Assembly: GCA_977006965.1 (NCBI GenBank)
Contig: OZ345369.1
Span: 1,860,001 to 1,924,000 of the forward strand
DNA: 64,000 nucleotides
Reading direction: 5' to 3'
Origin: Phymatolithon calcareum
Lineage: Eukaryota > Rhodophyta > Florideophyceae > Hapalidiales
Part shown: positions 55,812-64,000 of the stretch, one piece after another
How the letters are laid out: each line of letters opens with the position of its first letter
Numbering within the stretch: the stretch's first letter is position 1
Translations under genes and position numbers: made by a program
The notes under the pieces: model-generated
Databases searched by the model: none
What the model was told of the DNA's origin: nothing
The model's input: only the letters and a program-made list of their open reading frames with translations

Positions 55812-57346
55812 CTTGAAAGCTTAATTTCTGTCAAGAGCAGAGACGGGTGGCAGACCAGAGAGGACGAGGACACGATTGTCACTTCCTGGGTTCCCCTGAG
55901 AACTTTTTTGGATCAAGCGGGCGAGTTGGGCGGATTGGATTGTGTATGATACAAGGTCGCCGACGGCATTCTTCTGTCTCAAGCTAGGGTTCGAACTCTA
56001 CAAAGAAAGCGAATTACAGATTGCAACAAGCGCGACGTGGCCACGTGGCTAAGTCGAAACCAGGATTCGGGCATACATGTGCAATGCTTGGTGTGGCAGG
56101 CCCTGCGTCCCCTTACTGTCTTTAGTTCTTGTTTGGCTCTACTACCCGTAGCCAGAAGAGACCATGTCCATGACCCCATGACCTTCGCAAAGTTGCCCCG
56201 AAGTGTCTGCATATGCGTTGGTAACGTTGAAATAAAGCCAGAATTCCTCTTCTACTACTGGTAGACAAAATCGGGAGCACACGGATTGTATTTGGAGAGA
56301 GTCTCGGTTCTTTTGCTATCTGCTGGTATATGGAACGCATTCTCCAAGGTAGCAAATCATCAACGTCTCCACGTCATAGGAAACTACTCGCTTGTTCTTT
56401 CCTATGTAGAGATCTACAGTCTATTACTTTGCGACAGAATAAGACTGCAGTTGACGACAGGTTAGGCGAGAACAGGACCGTGTTGCGCACGCACACACAC
56501 ACATATGGAATAATAATCCGTGCGTGGGTGCGCAATATTATTCTCACTCCTGTCAATGTGAGTTGGTGACTCGGATAGAGCTTTATTGAAGACTTACTCG
56601 TCAATACAGCCCCGTATTTAGGGAGGCATCGAGGCTTCCTTACAATGCCAGAATGTTCTGGGCTCCCCGCAGCTGCGGCGGCTTCCCGCGGAGCTGGACC
56701 CGAGCATCCCAGTGGAATTTTTCGCGCAAAATGTTGCACCCGACGGGAAATATTTTCGTCAAACTACTGAAAATGAGCCAGTGAACTTGCAGTACGGTTT
56801 GAATTTCAAAAACAGAATGAAGTAAATCACACAACTGTTTGTGTACAAAAAGAGATCCAACGTTGACGAATCATTATCTGCCGCCTCAGCGACTTTTTGG
56901 GCAACAGAGTGTGGGTATCGAGAGAGCGTATGATATCTACAAATCTGCACCCAGTTTGACTTTCCACGTGGAAAGTCAAATTGAGTTCAGATATACAGTA
57001 TGATAAATGCAGAGTATCATATCCACAGTACTGTACTGTACTGTATACAGATTCTAATCTGAAGTGGTGTACGAACAGTCTAGCAGCTGTAATTGGGCAG
57101 CAAGATTCCTGTAGTTCATGATTGGTTAACTCTTCTGTTCTTATGATCCTCATGACCGACCGCATCGGACGCTGGACAATCGTTTCACAGTTTGCAGATT
57201 TAGCCTTCACGCCAACAAATAGGGTGATGCACTCTCAAGCCGCGATCGTGGACCGAAGCAGGAGTAAATTTACATTCGACCCAATAATGCCCCTGTTGTG
57301 ACGAGCGATCACCTCTTGCTAACCTCCCCTCAATTGACAGGGTCAC
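55812..57346. other. Spacer upstream of the CHAT-NB-ARC gene
   Basis: 1535 bp between divergently oriented genes, with no gene recognised. It should hold both promoters. It contains the G-box palindrome at 56954-56979, a TACTGTAC repeat near 57025-57045, and a short CA repeat near 56490. Confidence 0.55.
56954..56979. promoter_or_regulatory. 26-bp palindrome centred on a CACGTG G-box
   Basis: Arm TTTGACTTTCCAC meets its reverse complement to give a perfect palindrome with CACGTG at its centre, the core of bHLH/bZIP G-box sites. The outer GAC/GTC half-sites are symmetric too. It lies 370 bp upstream of the CHAT-NB-ARC-TPR ATG. Binding is inference. Confidence 0.45.
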
Positions 57347-60300
57347 ATGGAGCGAGACGTCATTGTCGAAGAGCTCAATGAACTGCATCATGGCGGCTTC
57401 CTGGCCTCAGTTTCAGGAACTTCGGAGAACCCCGTTCAAGTTGTGGTCACGTCTCCACTCATGCAGGAGGAAGAAAGCTCTTTGAGATGGTACTGCGAAG
57501 TCTCCGATTCAGAGCCGTTGGTCAACGTTACCCAGCTTCATCACATCGAGTCTCGCTTTCGCAACTATGGACTCGACCTGTTCAAAATGGTTTTCGGTTC
57601 CCCATCAACCGCACTTCCCACGGACTGCAAGGTCACCATCCGCATTGTCGGCCGTTCCCGCTTTTGCGCAATGCACTGGGAACTTTTGCGCGATCCAGAC
57701 CGGGGCCCTGTTGCACTAGACGCCGCACGCTTCATAGTTCGGGACGTGGAACGAAAGCACGTTGGGGACAGCCTGCATATCAATGGTTTTAACAGGCATG
57801 CACCGCACAGAAATGCAATATGCGAGTCCAATGTTCATCCTCATGCCATCCGCAAATACCCTACGTTTAACATCATTTTTGTAACCGCCCGCAAACGTGA
57901 AGACCTCATCGATATACCTCTTCGCGTTGAGAGTCTTGCAGTCATCGAACGCATGCGCCAGCACAAGAGGCCCTTTCGCTTCGACCTTGTCCGACCGGGC
58001 AGCCTTCAAGCTCTCGTTGCGAAACTGGAAGAACATGAGCCGGGTTTTTACCACGTTCTGCATTTTGACTGTCATGGCACCTATGGCACTGACTTCAGCG
58101 ACTCCATGCCTAACTCTTTGCTTCTTGAGAATGAGCATTTTGGGTTCGTACCCGCACCACCCGCTCACGTTGCTCGCATCGTCGACAGGTTCCAAATACC
58201 AGTGGTCTTTGTCAGTGCATGTCGCTCAAGCTATGGCATATCCAGTTTTGCTCACGATCTAATATCTCAGAGCTCGGTTCAGTTCGTAGTAGCCATGGCG
58301 TTGTCTGTTCTGTTTGATACCACTGCCCGATTTGCCGCAGAATTTTATGCAGCCATGCTCCCTCTGAGTGGTCGGGCGACAATTCGCGAAGCCGCCCAGC
58401 GCGCACGTCGCTCAATGGAAAGGAATCGCCAGCGACTCGGTGCGCTCGATCGAATTATCGAGCGAGAGGATTGGTGGATTCCTGTTCTCTATGACCGCAG
58501 CGCCGAAGCTCCGCCAGGATCATCACACTTTGAACTTTGCAGCTGGGATGTAATTCTTACCAACGCGCGGCTAGCTCAAAAGTGCTACAAGGACCGACCT
58601 CTTTACGAGATTCGAACGAGAAGGCTAATGGAAGAGTACAGAGAAATGTCCGATTTTCTGGGTAGGGATGATGACCTCCTTAAACTCGAAGTCAAGATGC
58701 TTTCTCAGGCAAGAACGGATAACGTGCTTCTGTTGCTCGGTCTAATTGGGATTGGGAAGACAACCTTTCTGGATTATACCTCGTGGTGGTGGCATGTTAC
58801 GGGTCTTGTGCATGACAGCTTTGTGTTTCGGATGAACGGGCGCCCGTATTCAGTTGCCGACATGGTGCGTGCTATATATGCCAGGCTCTTTCCTGAACAG
58901 AATTTTGAAGCTGATGAAGAATTGCTGGACTTTGTCACCAGGGTTTTGAATGAGAAGCGATACTTGATTGTAATTGATGGAGTTGAAAATTTGCGCAATG
59001 GTTATCATGTCGATCATTGCAAATGTATTGACCTATGTCCCAATGTGAACAAGCAGAGTTTTTCGGCTCACCAGGAATCTTGCGAACAAGAATGCTGCAA
59101 GCATGAACGAAAACTATTGCAATTACAGAAAGATATTGCGAAATGGCTTGGTCAACTTCATGGTGGACAAACGGTTGTCTTAGTCGGATCCCGCGGTCTT
59201 GAACCAGAACTTTTTGAACACGTCAAGGGGCAGTCTGTTGGATTGGATTTAACGACAAACTGCAACGGGTTTCCGGCTCTCGAACTGCGTCGATTGGATG
59301 ATAGGGCATCAGTCACTCTGGCGGGAAGAGTCTTGGGAATTCAAGACAAACCAGAGAGTCCTTATCATGGGCTACTGAAAAATCGGACACTGTTGGAACG
59401 TGTAGGCGGCAATCCGTTTTTAATTAAGGTTTTCTTCGGCAGTCTTGTGGGTAACAGCATCACAGCGATTCCGAGCTCGGATCAACTATGCAAGGAGCTG
59501 CAAAATTTGTTCAACGGGTACGAAACTGGCATTGATGATTGCACGTTATTGAAAAGTGTGCAGTTTTCCTACAACAGAATTTCAAGTGCTGAACAACGAG
59601 CACTTACGTTCCTCGTGCCTTTTAAGGAGACCGTCTCTAAAATCGGACTACAAAAATATGCAGCTGAATTGAAGGCCAGTGAGATGCCCGGATTTGACAT
59701 TGTGGCGTGGGATTCCGCCATTGAAATGGCAGCGAAATGGGGCCTTCTTACGCGACATGAACGATTGCAACACGGATACTATCAATCCTGGCGTATGCAT
59801 GCATGCCTATCTGCGTTTCTGATTAAGAAGCACCATCGATTTGAGAACCCAGATTTATCTACAGCGACCTTACATGTTCGAGTATCTCAAACATGTGAAT
59901 CCAAAAAAGAACTGAAAGTGCTGTACAAGGCTTATTCAGCATGGGCTGTGGAGCTCAATGAAGCTCTACAGTCCAAGGATAGAGCTGTTGGAAATCAAGG
60001 CCTCCTGGTGGCGGAGGTGGAATACGGCAATATGGAAGGTGTTTTAAATTACGCTCTGGCAAATCGGTTGCCATTCTACGCTATCTTACTCCTGATGTAT
60101 ATGTCCCTGGATAAGGTGTCTCGACGCGACCTGTGCGAGGGTGTTGTGAAGAGGATCGGCACATACAAGAGACTCGCAGACTTGCCTGAAGAACCAAGCG
60201 AAGACTTCCGCATCGACATACCGCGGACATATCACATCTATGGTGTAGCTCTCGGCAACAATCACATGTTTGTGAAAGCTGACGAATACCTTACGTATGC

Positions 60301-61378
60301 AAATAACATGTGGCAGAGTCTAAGGTGGACGGAGGAGCAGGCGGCGACAATGCAGGAGCTGGGGTGGGTGGCAATGTGTCAAGAGAGGTGCAGTGTCGCT
60401 GAAAATTTATTCATACAAGCACTCGGCATAAGTGATGGCATGAATGAAATATTGGCACGACACAACCTTGGGCAGCTCGCTCTCCTCCAGGAAAGTATCA
60501 CAATGTCTAAAACAGAGAAACTGAAAAAATTGGACGAGGCTGAAGAGTCGTTTGCCGCAGCTCTGGAGCTAGCCAGCCAAAGAGTCGGTCATAAACCTGA
60601 AGAAGCGTTTTCATTGCATCATCTTGCAATTGTCGCCATCCGCAAAGGCGACCTGGAACTTGCGGAGACGCATGCCAAGAAATCTCTTTCCATACGGGAA
60701 CAACTTGGCAATGGGCACGGTGCGGATGATGGATATGCAAACTGTTTGCACCTGCTTGCGAACATTGCGCATAAAAGGGCTATGTTGATATCCGACCCGA
60801 GGACAAAGCTTGTATATGTGAGTGCGGCACGAAGTCTCTTCAACAAAGCCTTTTTAAGGTACAACGAATATAGCGTATCGCGGGAGCGGGACATGCTATG
60901 CGAGAACTACGGATTGCTGCTGGCGACTTGGGGTACATGCGTGGCCACCAAGGCGGAGCGAGATGCGCTGCGAAAAACTGAAATGCATAGTTATGAGCTT
61001 ATTAAGCATGGTCCGTTTCCGAAAGCGCTATTCAACTTGGGGCAGTGTCTCGAGGAACTCGGGGAATACTCAGCGGCGTATGAAGCGTACTGCGCAGCGT
61101 CGGAGAAACGCATTGATTTTATCAAAGATACACAGGATCACAAAGCGCGGCACATGGCACTCATGGCGAAAGCGCGATGTATAAATACGGGGACTGGTGT
61201 GGATCAAGATCAGCGCAGGGCGGTGGAACTTGTTCTCGAATCTCGAGGAAGTAGCACATGCTGTGATGTGTTTGATGAGGACTTCATCAGTCGCACAATT
61301 GTTCAAGAGTGGAATCTAGGCGCTGAAGAAGAATTGACCGCACCACCTGTCTATGATTCACGCGAGCATTTGGAGTAA
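57347..61378 (+). CDS. CHAT protease - NB-ARC - TPR protein (NLR-like receptor)
   Basis: A single exon of 1343 aa with an ATG start. The CHAT domain (about 60-385) has M-H-W-E-L-L-R-D-P and L-D-A-A-R-F-I-V-R, and the protease pair His243 (H-F-D-C-H-G) and Cys292 (V-S-A-C-R-S). The NB-ARC (about 437-830) has the P-loop G-L-I-G-I-G-K-T-T (Lys471), Walker B Y-L-I-V-I-D-G-V-E-N (Asp544), G-S-R sensor, G-G-N-P-F-L and M-H-A-C-L-S (MHD-like). A Cys/His-rich insertion (554-590) sits between Walker B and the sensor. TPR-like helices fill about 970-1260. In bacteria and fungi such STAND proteins sense a ligand, oligomerise and release an effector, here a caspase-fold protease. The architecture resembles bacterial CHAT-STAND-TPR proteins, so old transfer is possible. 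Convergent with the C2H2 gene, 117 bp away. Confidence 0.93.
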   Translation: MERDVIVEELNELHHGGFLASVSGTSENPVQVVVTSPLMQEEESSLRWYCEVSDSEPLVNVTQLHHIESRFRNYGLDLFKMVFGSPSTALPTDCKVTIRIVGRSRFCAMHWELLRDPDRGPVALDAARFIVRDVERKHVGDSLHINGFNRHAPHRNAICESNVHPHAIRKYPTFNIIFVTARKREDLIDIPLRVESLAVIERMRQHKRPFRFDLVRPGSLQALVAKLEEHEPGFYHVLHFDCHGTYGTDFSDSMPNSLLLENEHFGFVPAPPAHVARIVDRFQIPVVFVSACRSSYGISSFAHDLISQSSVQFVVAMALSVLFDTTARFAAEFYAAMLPLSGRATIREAAQRARRSMERNRQRLGALDRIIEREDWWIPVLYDRSAEAPPGSSHFELCSWDVILTNARLAQKCYKDRPLYEIRTRRLMEEYREMSDFLGRDDDLLKLEVKMLSQARTDNVLLLLGLIGIGKTTFLDYTSWWWHVTGLVHDSFVFRMNGRPYSVADMVRAIYARLFPEQNFEADEELLDFVTRVLNEKRYLIVIDGVENLRNGYHVDHCKCIDLCPNVNKQSFSAHQESCEQECCKHERKLLQLQKDIAKWLGQLHGGQTVVLVGSRGLEPELFEHVKGQSVGLDLTTNCNGFPALELRRLDDRASVTLAGRVLGIQDKPESPYHGLLKNRTLLERVGGNPFLIKVFFGSLVGNSITAIPSSDQLCKELQNLFNGYETGIDDCTLLKSVQFSYNRISSAEQRALTFLVPFKETVSKIGLQKYAAELKASEMPGFDIVAWDSAIEMAAKWGLLTRHERLQHGYYQSWRMHACLSAFLIKKHHRFENPDLSTATLHVRVSQTCESKKELKVLYKAYSAWAVELNEALQSKDRAVGNQGLLVAEVEYGNMEGVLNYALANRLPFYAILLLMYMSLDKVSRRDLCEGVVKRIGTYKRLADLPEEPSEDFRIDIPRTYHIYGVALGNNHMFVKADEYLTYANNMWQSLRWTEEQAATMQELGWVAMCQERCSVAENLFIQALGISDGMNEILARHNLGQLALLQESITMSKTEKLKKLDEAEESFAAALELASQRVGHKPEEAFSLHHLAIVAIRKGDLELAETHAKKSLSIREQLGNGHGADDGYANCLHLLANIAHKRAMLISDPRTKLVYVSAARSLFNKAFLRYNEYSVSRERDMLCENYGLLLATWGTCVATKAERDALRKTEMHSYELIKHGPFPKALFNLGQCLEELGEYSAAYEAYCAASEKRIDFIKDTQDHKARHMALMAKARCINTGTGVDQDQRRAVELVLESRGSSTCCDVFDEDFISRTIVQEWNLGAEEELTAPPVYDSREHLE

Positions 61379-61495
61379 ATTACTAGGAGTTTGACAAATG
61401 TGCCAAGCTTTAATGGTTGCGATCTGACCCTTGCGGTGAAAACCTACGCACTGTTCCCGTGAATTTTTCGAACGATAAGCCATATATTGTATGCA

Positions 61496-63380
61496 TTACG
61501 ACAGTCGACTTTGGGGATCATTGATATTCACGGAGAGCGGGTTATCAGTTGAAGCAGCAGCGGACGAAGGCCCCGGAGCCGCTGAGGACGGCCCCGCAGA
61601 GGAGGCTGCCTCGGAGGCAGAAGCGGCTATTTTTGCACTATGCTTATTGATATTGTGTTTTCGCAAACCGGATCGTGTGGAGTAGCTCTTGGGGCAATAG
61701 AGACATTTAAACGGTCGATCTTGGTCATGCAAGGCGGAAAAGTGCAGGGCGAGTTGTGCCTTGTCTGGGAAACTGACCGAACACTGCGAGCAAGCAAAAC
61801 GAACATCCTCGGAGTGCTGGCTCAGCTGATGGCGGAGAAGGTCACTTCTTTTAGCAAACGCACTGAGAGGAAGGAAACGTTGGGCATGCAATCAGGAAAG
61901 GTTGAACGAATTGAGAAAATGTCAGCACAGTGTCTCGAAAAAGAGGGTTGAGTGAAAGCATGGGGGCACAAACGATGGGCGTAACGTACCTTTCGCAGTT
62001 GCGGTAGGAGCACTTGTGGGGCCTAACTTTCTCATGCACTGCTCTTCGATGTGCATTGAAATGACCGCGATGCAAAAAGCGCATTCCGCACTGACAAACG
62101 TGCTCTTTGGGCCCTGACTGGGGTTTGTTACGCTCGGGTTGCAGGCGGGAAGGAGCAGCAGAAGAAGTGGACTGGGCGGTCGGTTGGAGTGGTGGATTGG
62201 AACCCGAAGATTCATCACTTCCTAATGGAGATATGGATGCCGAACTAGGAATATTGGAGGACCACGGTGTAGGCGTTGCGGGAAAGTCGGGCAATGGCGG
62301 AGGTGGATTCACAGTATAATCATCCTCCAGCTTTTGCTGCGTGTCACTCAGACCAGGGTACGGATACGAATGGTTTTCCGGGACCAGATGATACTGTTGC
62401 TGCTCCAACTCCTGCTGTGGATCAATGTAAACATTGGCCGGATCGTCGGGCGTCTCATGCGCGGCCTCAATGAGCATTGGAGCGCCCGTGACAGTATACT
62501 GTTCAGAATCATCTTCATACAATTTAGAAACAGCATCGGTGAACGCGCGCTGCTCCTCTGCTCGCAGAACTGTCTCATCCTGTGCTGGATGTGTGACAAA
62601 CATCCCCTGTGCCTGCAAAAACATGCGCACAAGTTTGTTTGCACTAGACGCCTGAAAGCCCGCCTCGCCAATGGCGCATTCCTCTCTTAGAAGCGTGGTT
62701 CGCTCGCCGCGAAAGACAGGTGCATCCGGTGCCGGTGCAGTAGGAACTGCAAATCGCGTACGCACCGCAGTGGATCCCGTGCGCAATCGTGCAAACGCAA
62801 TGATCCAACTCTCCCATGACGAAGCGTGAGCGCGCCAACCGGGCGGAAGTGGCGGTGACGGGCGGTCCGGCATGGGAGCTTCTGAATAGTGCAGTCGCAT
62901 GGCAACGTGTGAGGGAACGGGCGAAGTGGGTGAGGGAGGGCCGGCAAACACAATCGTCTGTCCGGAATATACGCCGTCCGGGGCGATTTCGTGCAGGGAG
63001 ACGCACAACTTGCCGTCGGAGAGCCATTCGTATTCGACAAATTCAACAGGGTTCAATGACGCAAGGTCGACTACAAAGCGGCGCGAACGCGGAACGGGAG
63101 GCGGAGCTGGAGCACTCAGAAGGGTGAGAGCGAGCGCGTTCGGTGACATGGGACCGTATAATTGACCGAGTACAAATGAACCACGCCGGTACATCGGCAT
63201 GAAGAGAGAGGCGGTCTCGCGCGGCATGCCAGGCATCACCTTCTCTGACGCGGCTAATGCAGTGCTGTAACGTACGGAGGAACGCAGGAGGTCGCCACTG
63301 AGGTTGCGGTCGGGGTCCAGCGCGTGCAACCAGCGGAGGACGGACGGCTCCTGCGAGGCGGCGGAGAGGACGCGCGCCAT
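61496..63380 (-). CDS. Four-finger C2H2 zinc-finger protein
   Basis: Two exons on the minus strand, 63380-61990 and 61862-61496, with a 127-bp GT/AG intron that cuts the second finger; 585 aa. The open frame upstream of 63380 lacks an ATG. Residues 1-200 hold an unrecognised domain (V-L-R-W-L-H-A-L-D-P-D-R-N, V-V-D-L-A-S-L-N-P-V-E-F-V-E-Y). The middle is Pro/Gln/Ser-rich. The fingers are C-Q-C-G...H-R-R-A-V-H (only one residue between the first two Cys), C-S-Y-R-N-C...H-Q-L-S-Q-H, C-S-Q-C...H-F-S-A-L-H and C-L-Y-C...H-N-I-N-K-H. An Ala/Ser-rich tail follows. Probably a DNA-binding transcription factor; targets unknown. Confidence 0.88.
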
Positions 63381-63914
63381 TGTGCGGGGCGCAGAGGCGG
63401 ATGCGGGATCGCGTGTGTGTGTGTGCGGCAAGATGATGGGGTTTGTAGACGAGGACGACGACTGGAATGAAGGGACTGGGGGTAGGGTGGAACTGTGTAC
63501 AGTATACACCAAGGCGGAAACTTGGCGGGACGGGCGAGGATTGTCGTGATCTGGGTAGTAAGGATGTGCTAACTAATGGGGGCATGTTTGAGACTTTTGA
63601 CGTGCCGGCTAGCAACGCGAAGGGTGGTGTCCAATAGAATGGTTTGTTCGTCATTTTTCCACATTTTCCATCCGCACGTGCATGTCATAAGCGCATCACG
63701 AAGGGTGATTGGATCGAGGCGACGGATGCATCATACGCCCAGCAGCAGTGAGTGGAGGTGCTGGTGGACGAGGCGTAGATTGAAATGACGTGTTTTTTCG
63801 ATGTACGTTAGACGGGCGCGCTGCTCGATATGTGCATGATCTGAACGCTGTTTTTACTGCTTAGGTGCATATCCACAATGCTATTATCGTCGCGACAAAA
63901 GGCTAAGCAGCACT
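63381..63914. other. Upstream region of the C2H2 gene
   Basis: Contains the C2H2 promoter and 5' UTR, with a GT microsatellite at about 63411-63424. No other gene seen. Confidence 0.5.
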
Positions 63915-64000
63915 GAACTGCACGTCTCCACATAGGAGAAGAGCTACCCCTTTGTGGGTAGCGCCCGAGGAAGCCTTGCCCTATTCTTCTATAATGTCGG
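63915..64000 (+). mobile_element. Family C retroposon, cut by the window end
   Basis: GAGCTACCCCTTTGTGGGTA then GCGCCCGAGGAAGCCTTGCC match the 3' block at 49060-49095 (and 29995-30010). The left boundary is uncertain, and the tail and any target duplication lie outside the window. Confidence 0.6.

Noticed and set aside
55984-55998. GGTTCGAACTC, a tRNA B-box-like string, as a possible tRNA gene
   Set aside because: No acceptor stem, A box or anticodon arm can be fitted around it on either strand.
63381-63512. Upstream extension of the C2H2 protein to the open-frame edge
   Set aside because: The edge begins with a TTG; the first ATG in frame is at 63380.
1-64000. CRISPR arrays, bacterial operons or Shine-Dalgarno sites
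   Set aside because: None were found. The only regular repeat array (345-870) has no spacer structure, and the gene content is eukaryotic.

Overview
This is nuclear DNA of a eukaryote. Coding sequences are scattered and mostly single-exon. The few introns are short (82-138 bp) with GT/AG ends. The spacer is full of retrotransposon and DNA-transposon debris. The proteins include the kinetochore subunit NDC80, an LSM14/Scd6 RNA-binding protein, ribosomal protein uS8, an NRT2 nitrate transporter and a plant-type group II decarboxylase. Tight convergent gene islands in TE-rich spacer fit a multicellular red alga of the Chondrus type. That assignment is inference from gene content and layout; no rRNA or organelle marker is present.

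Layout: 0.3-0.9 kb is a 162-bp tandem repeat. 3.85-4.78 kb holds a zf-4CXXC_R1-like (CDCA7-type) protein. 4.8-19.5 kb is gene-poor and carries nested mobile elements: a hAT element with intact ends and 8-bp target duplication inside a LINE remnant, an internally deleted LINE, and a tRNA-derived SINE, the latter two with 13-14 bp target duplications. 19.56-23.15 kb holds NDC80 and LSM14 in convergent orientation. 25.4-26.6 kb has a lone PLP decarboxylase. 28.4-30.3 kb is mobile-element debris. 31.9-37.9 kb is an island of four genes: a sulfotransferase-like membrane protein, a rhodanese, an unknown coiled-coil multi-pass membrane protein, and a five-exon malate/L-lactate dehydrogenase-family gene with an 8-nt microexon. 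38-47 kb is gene-poor, with one broken ORF. 47.2-48.7 kb is the nitrate transporter. 49-51.1 kb again holds retroelements, two with clear target duplications. 53.5-63.4 kb is the richest island: a RING protein with SUMO-interaction-like motifs, uS8, a 1343-aa CHAT protease-NB-ARC-TPR protein, and a four-finger C2H2 protein.

The most interesting gene is the CHAT-NB-ARC-TPR protein at 57,347-61,378. It keeps the His/Cys pair of a caspase-like CHAT protease, the P-loop, Walker B, GSR, GNPF and MHA motifs of an NLR-type switch, and C-terminal TPR repeats. It also has a Cys/His-rich insertion between Walker B and the GSR motif. It looks like a protease-effector immune or cell-death receptor of bacterial-style architecture in an algal nucleus. 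The mobile-element record is also unusually legible: five elements have their target duplications visible.
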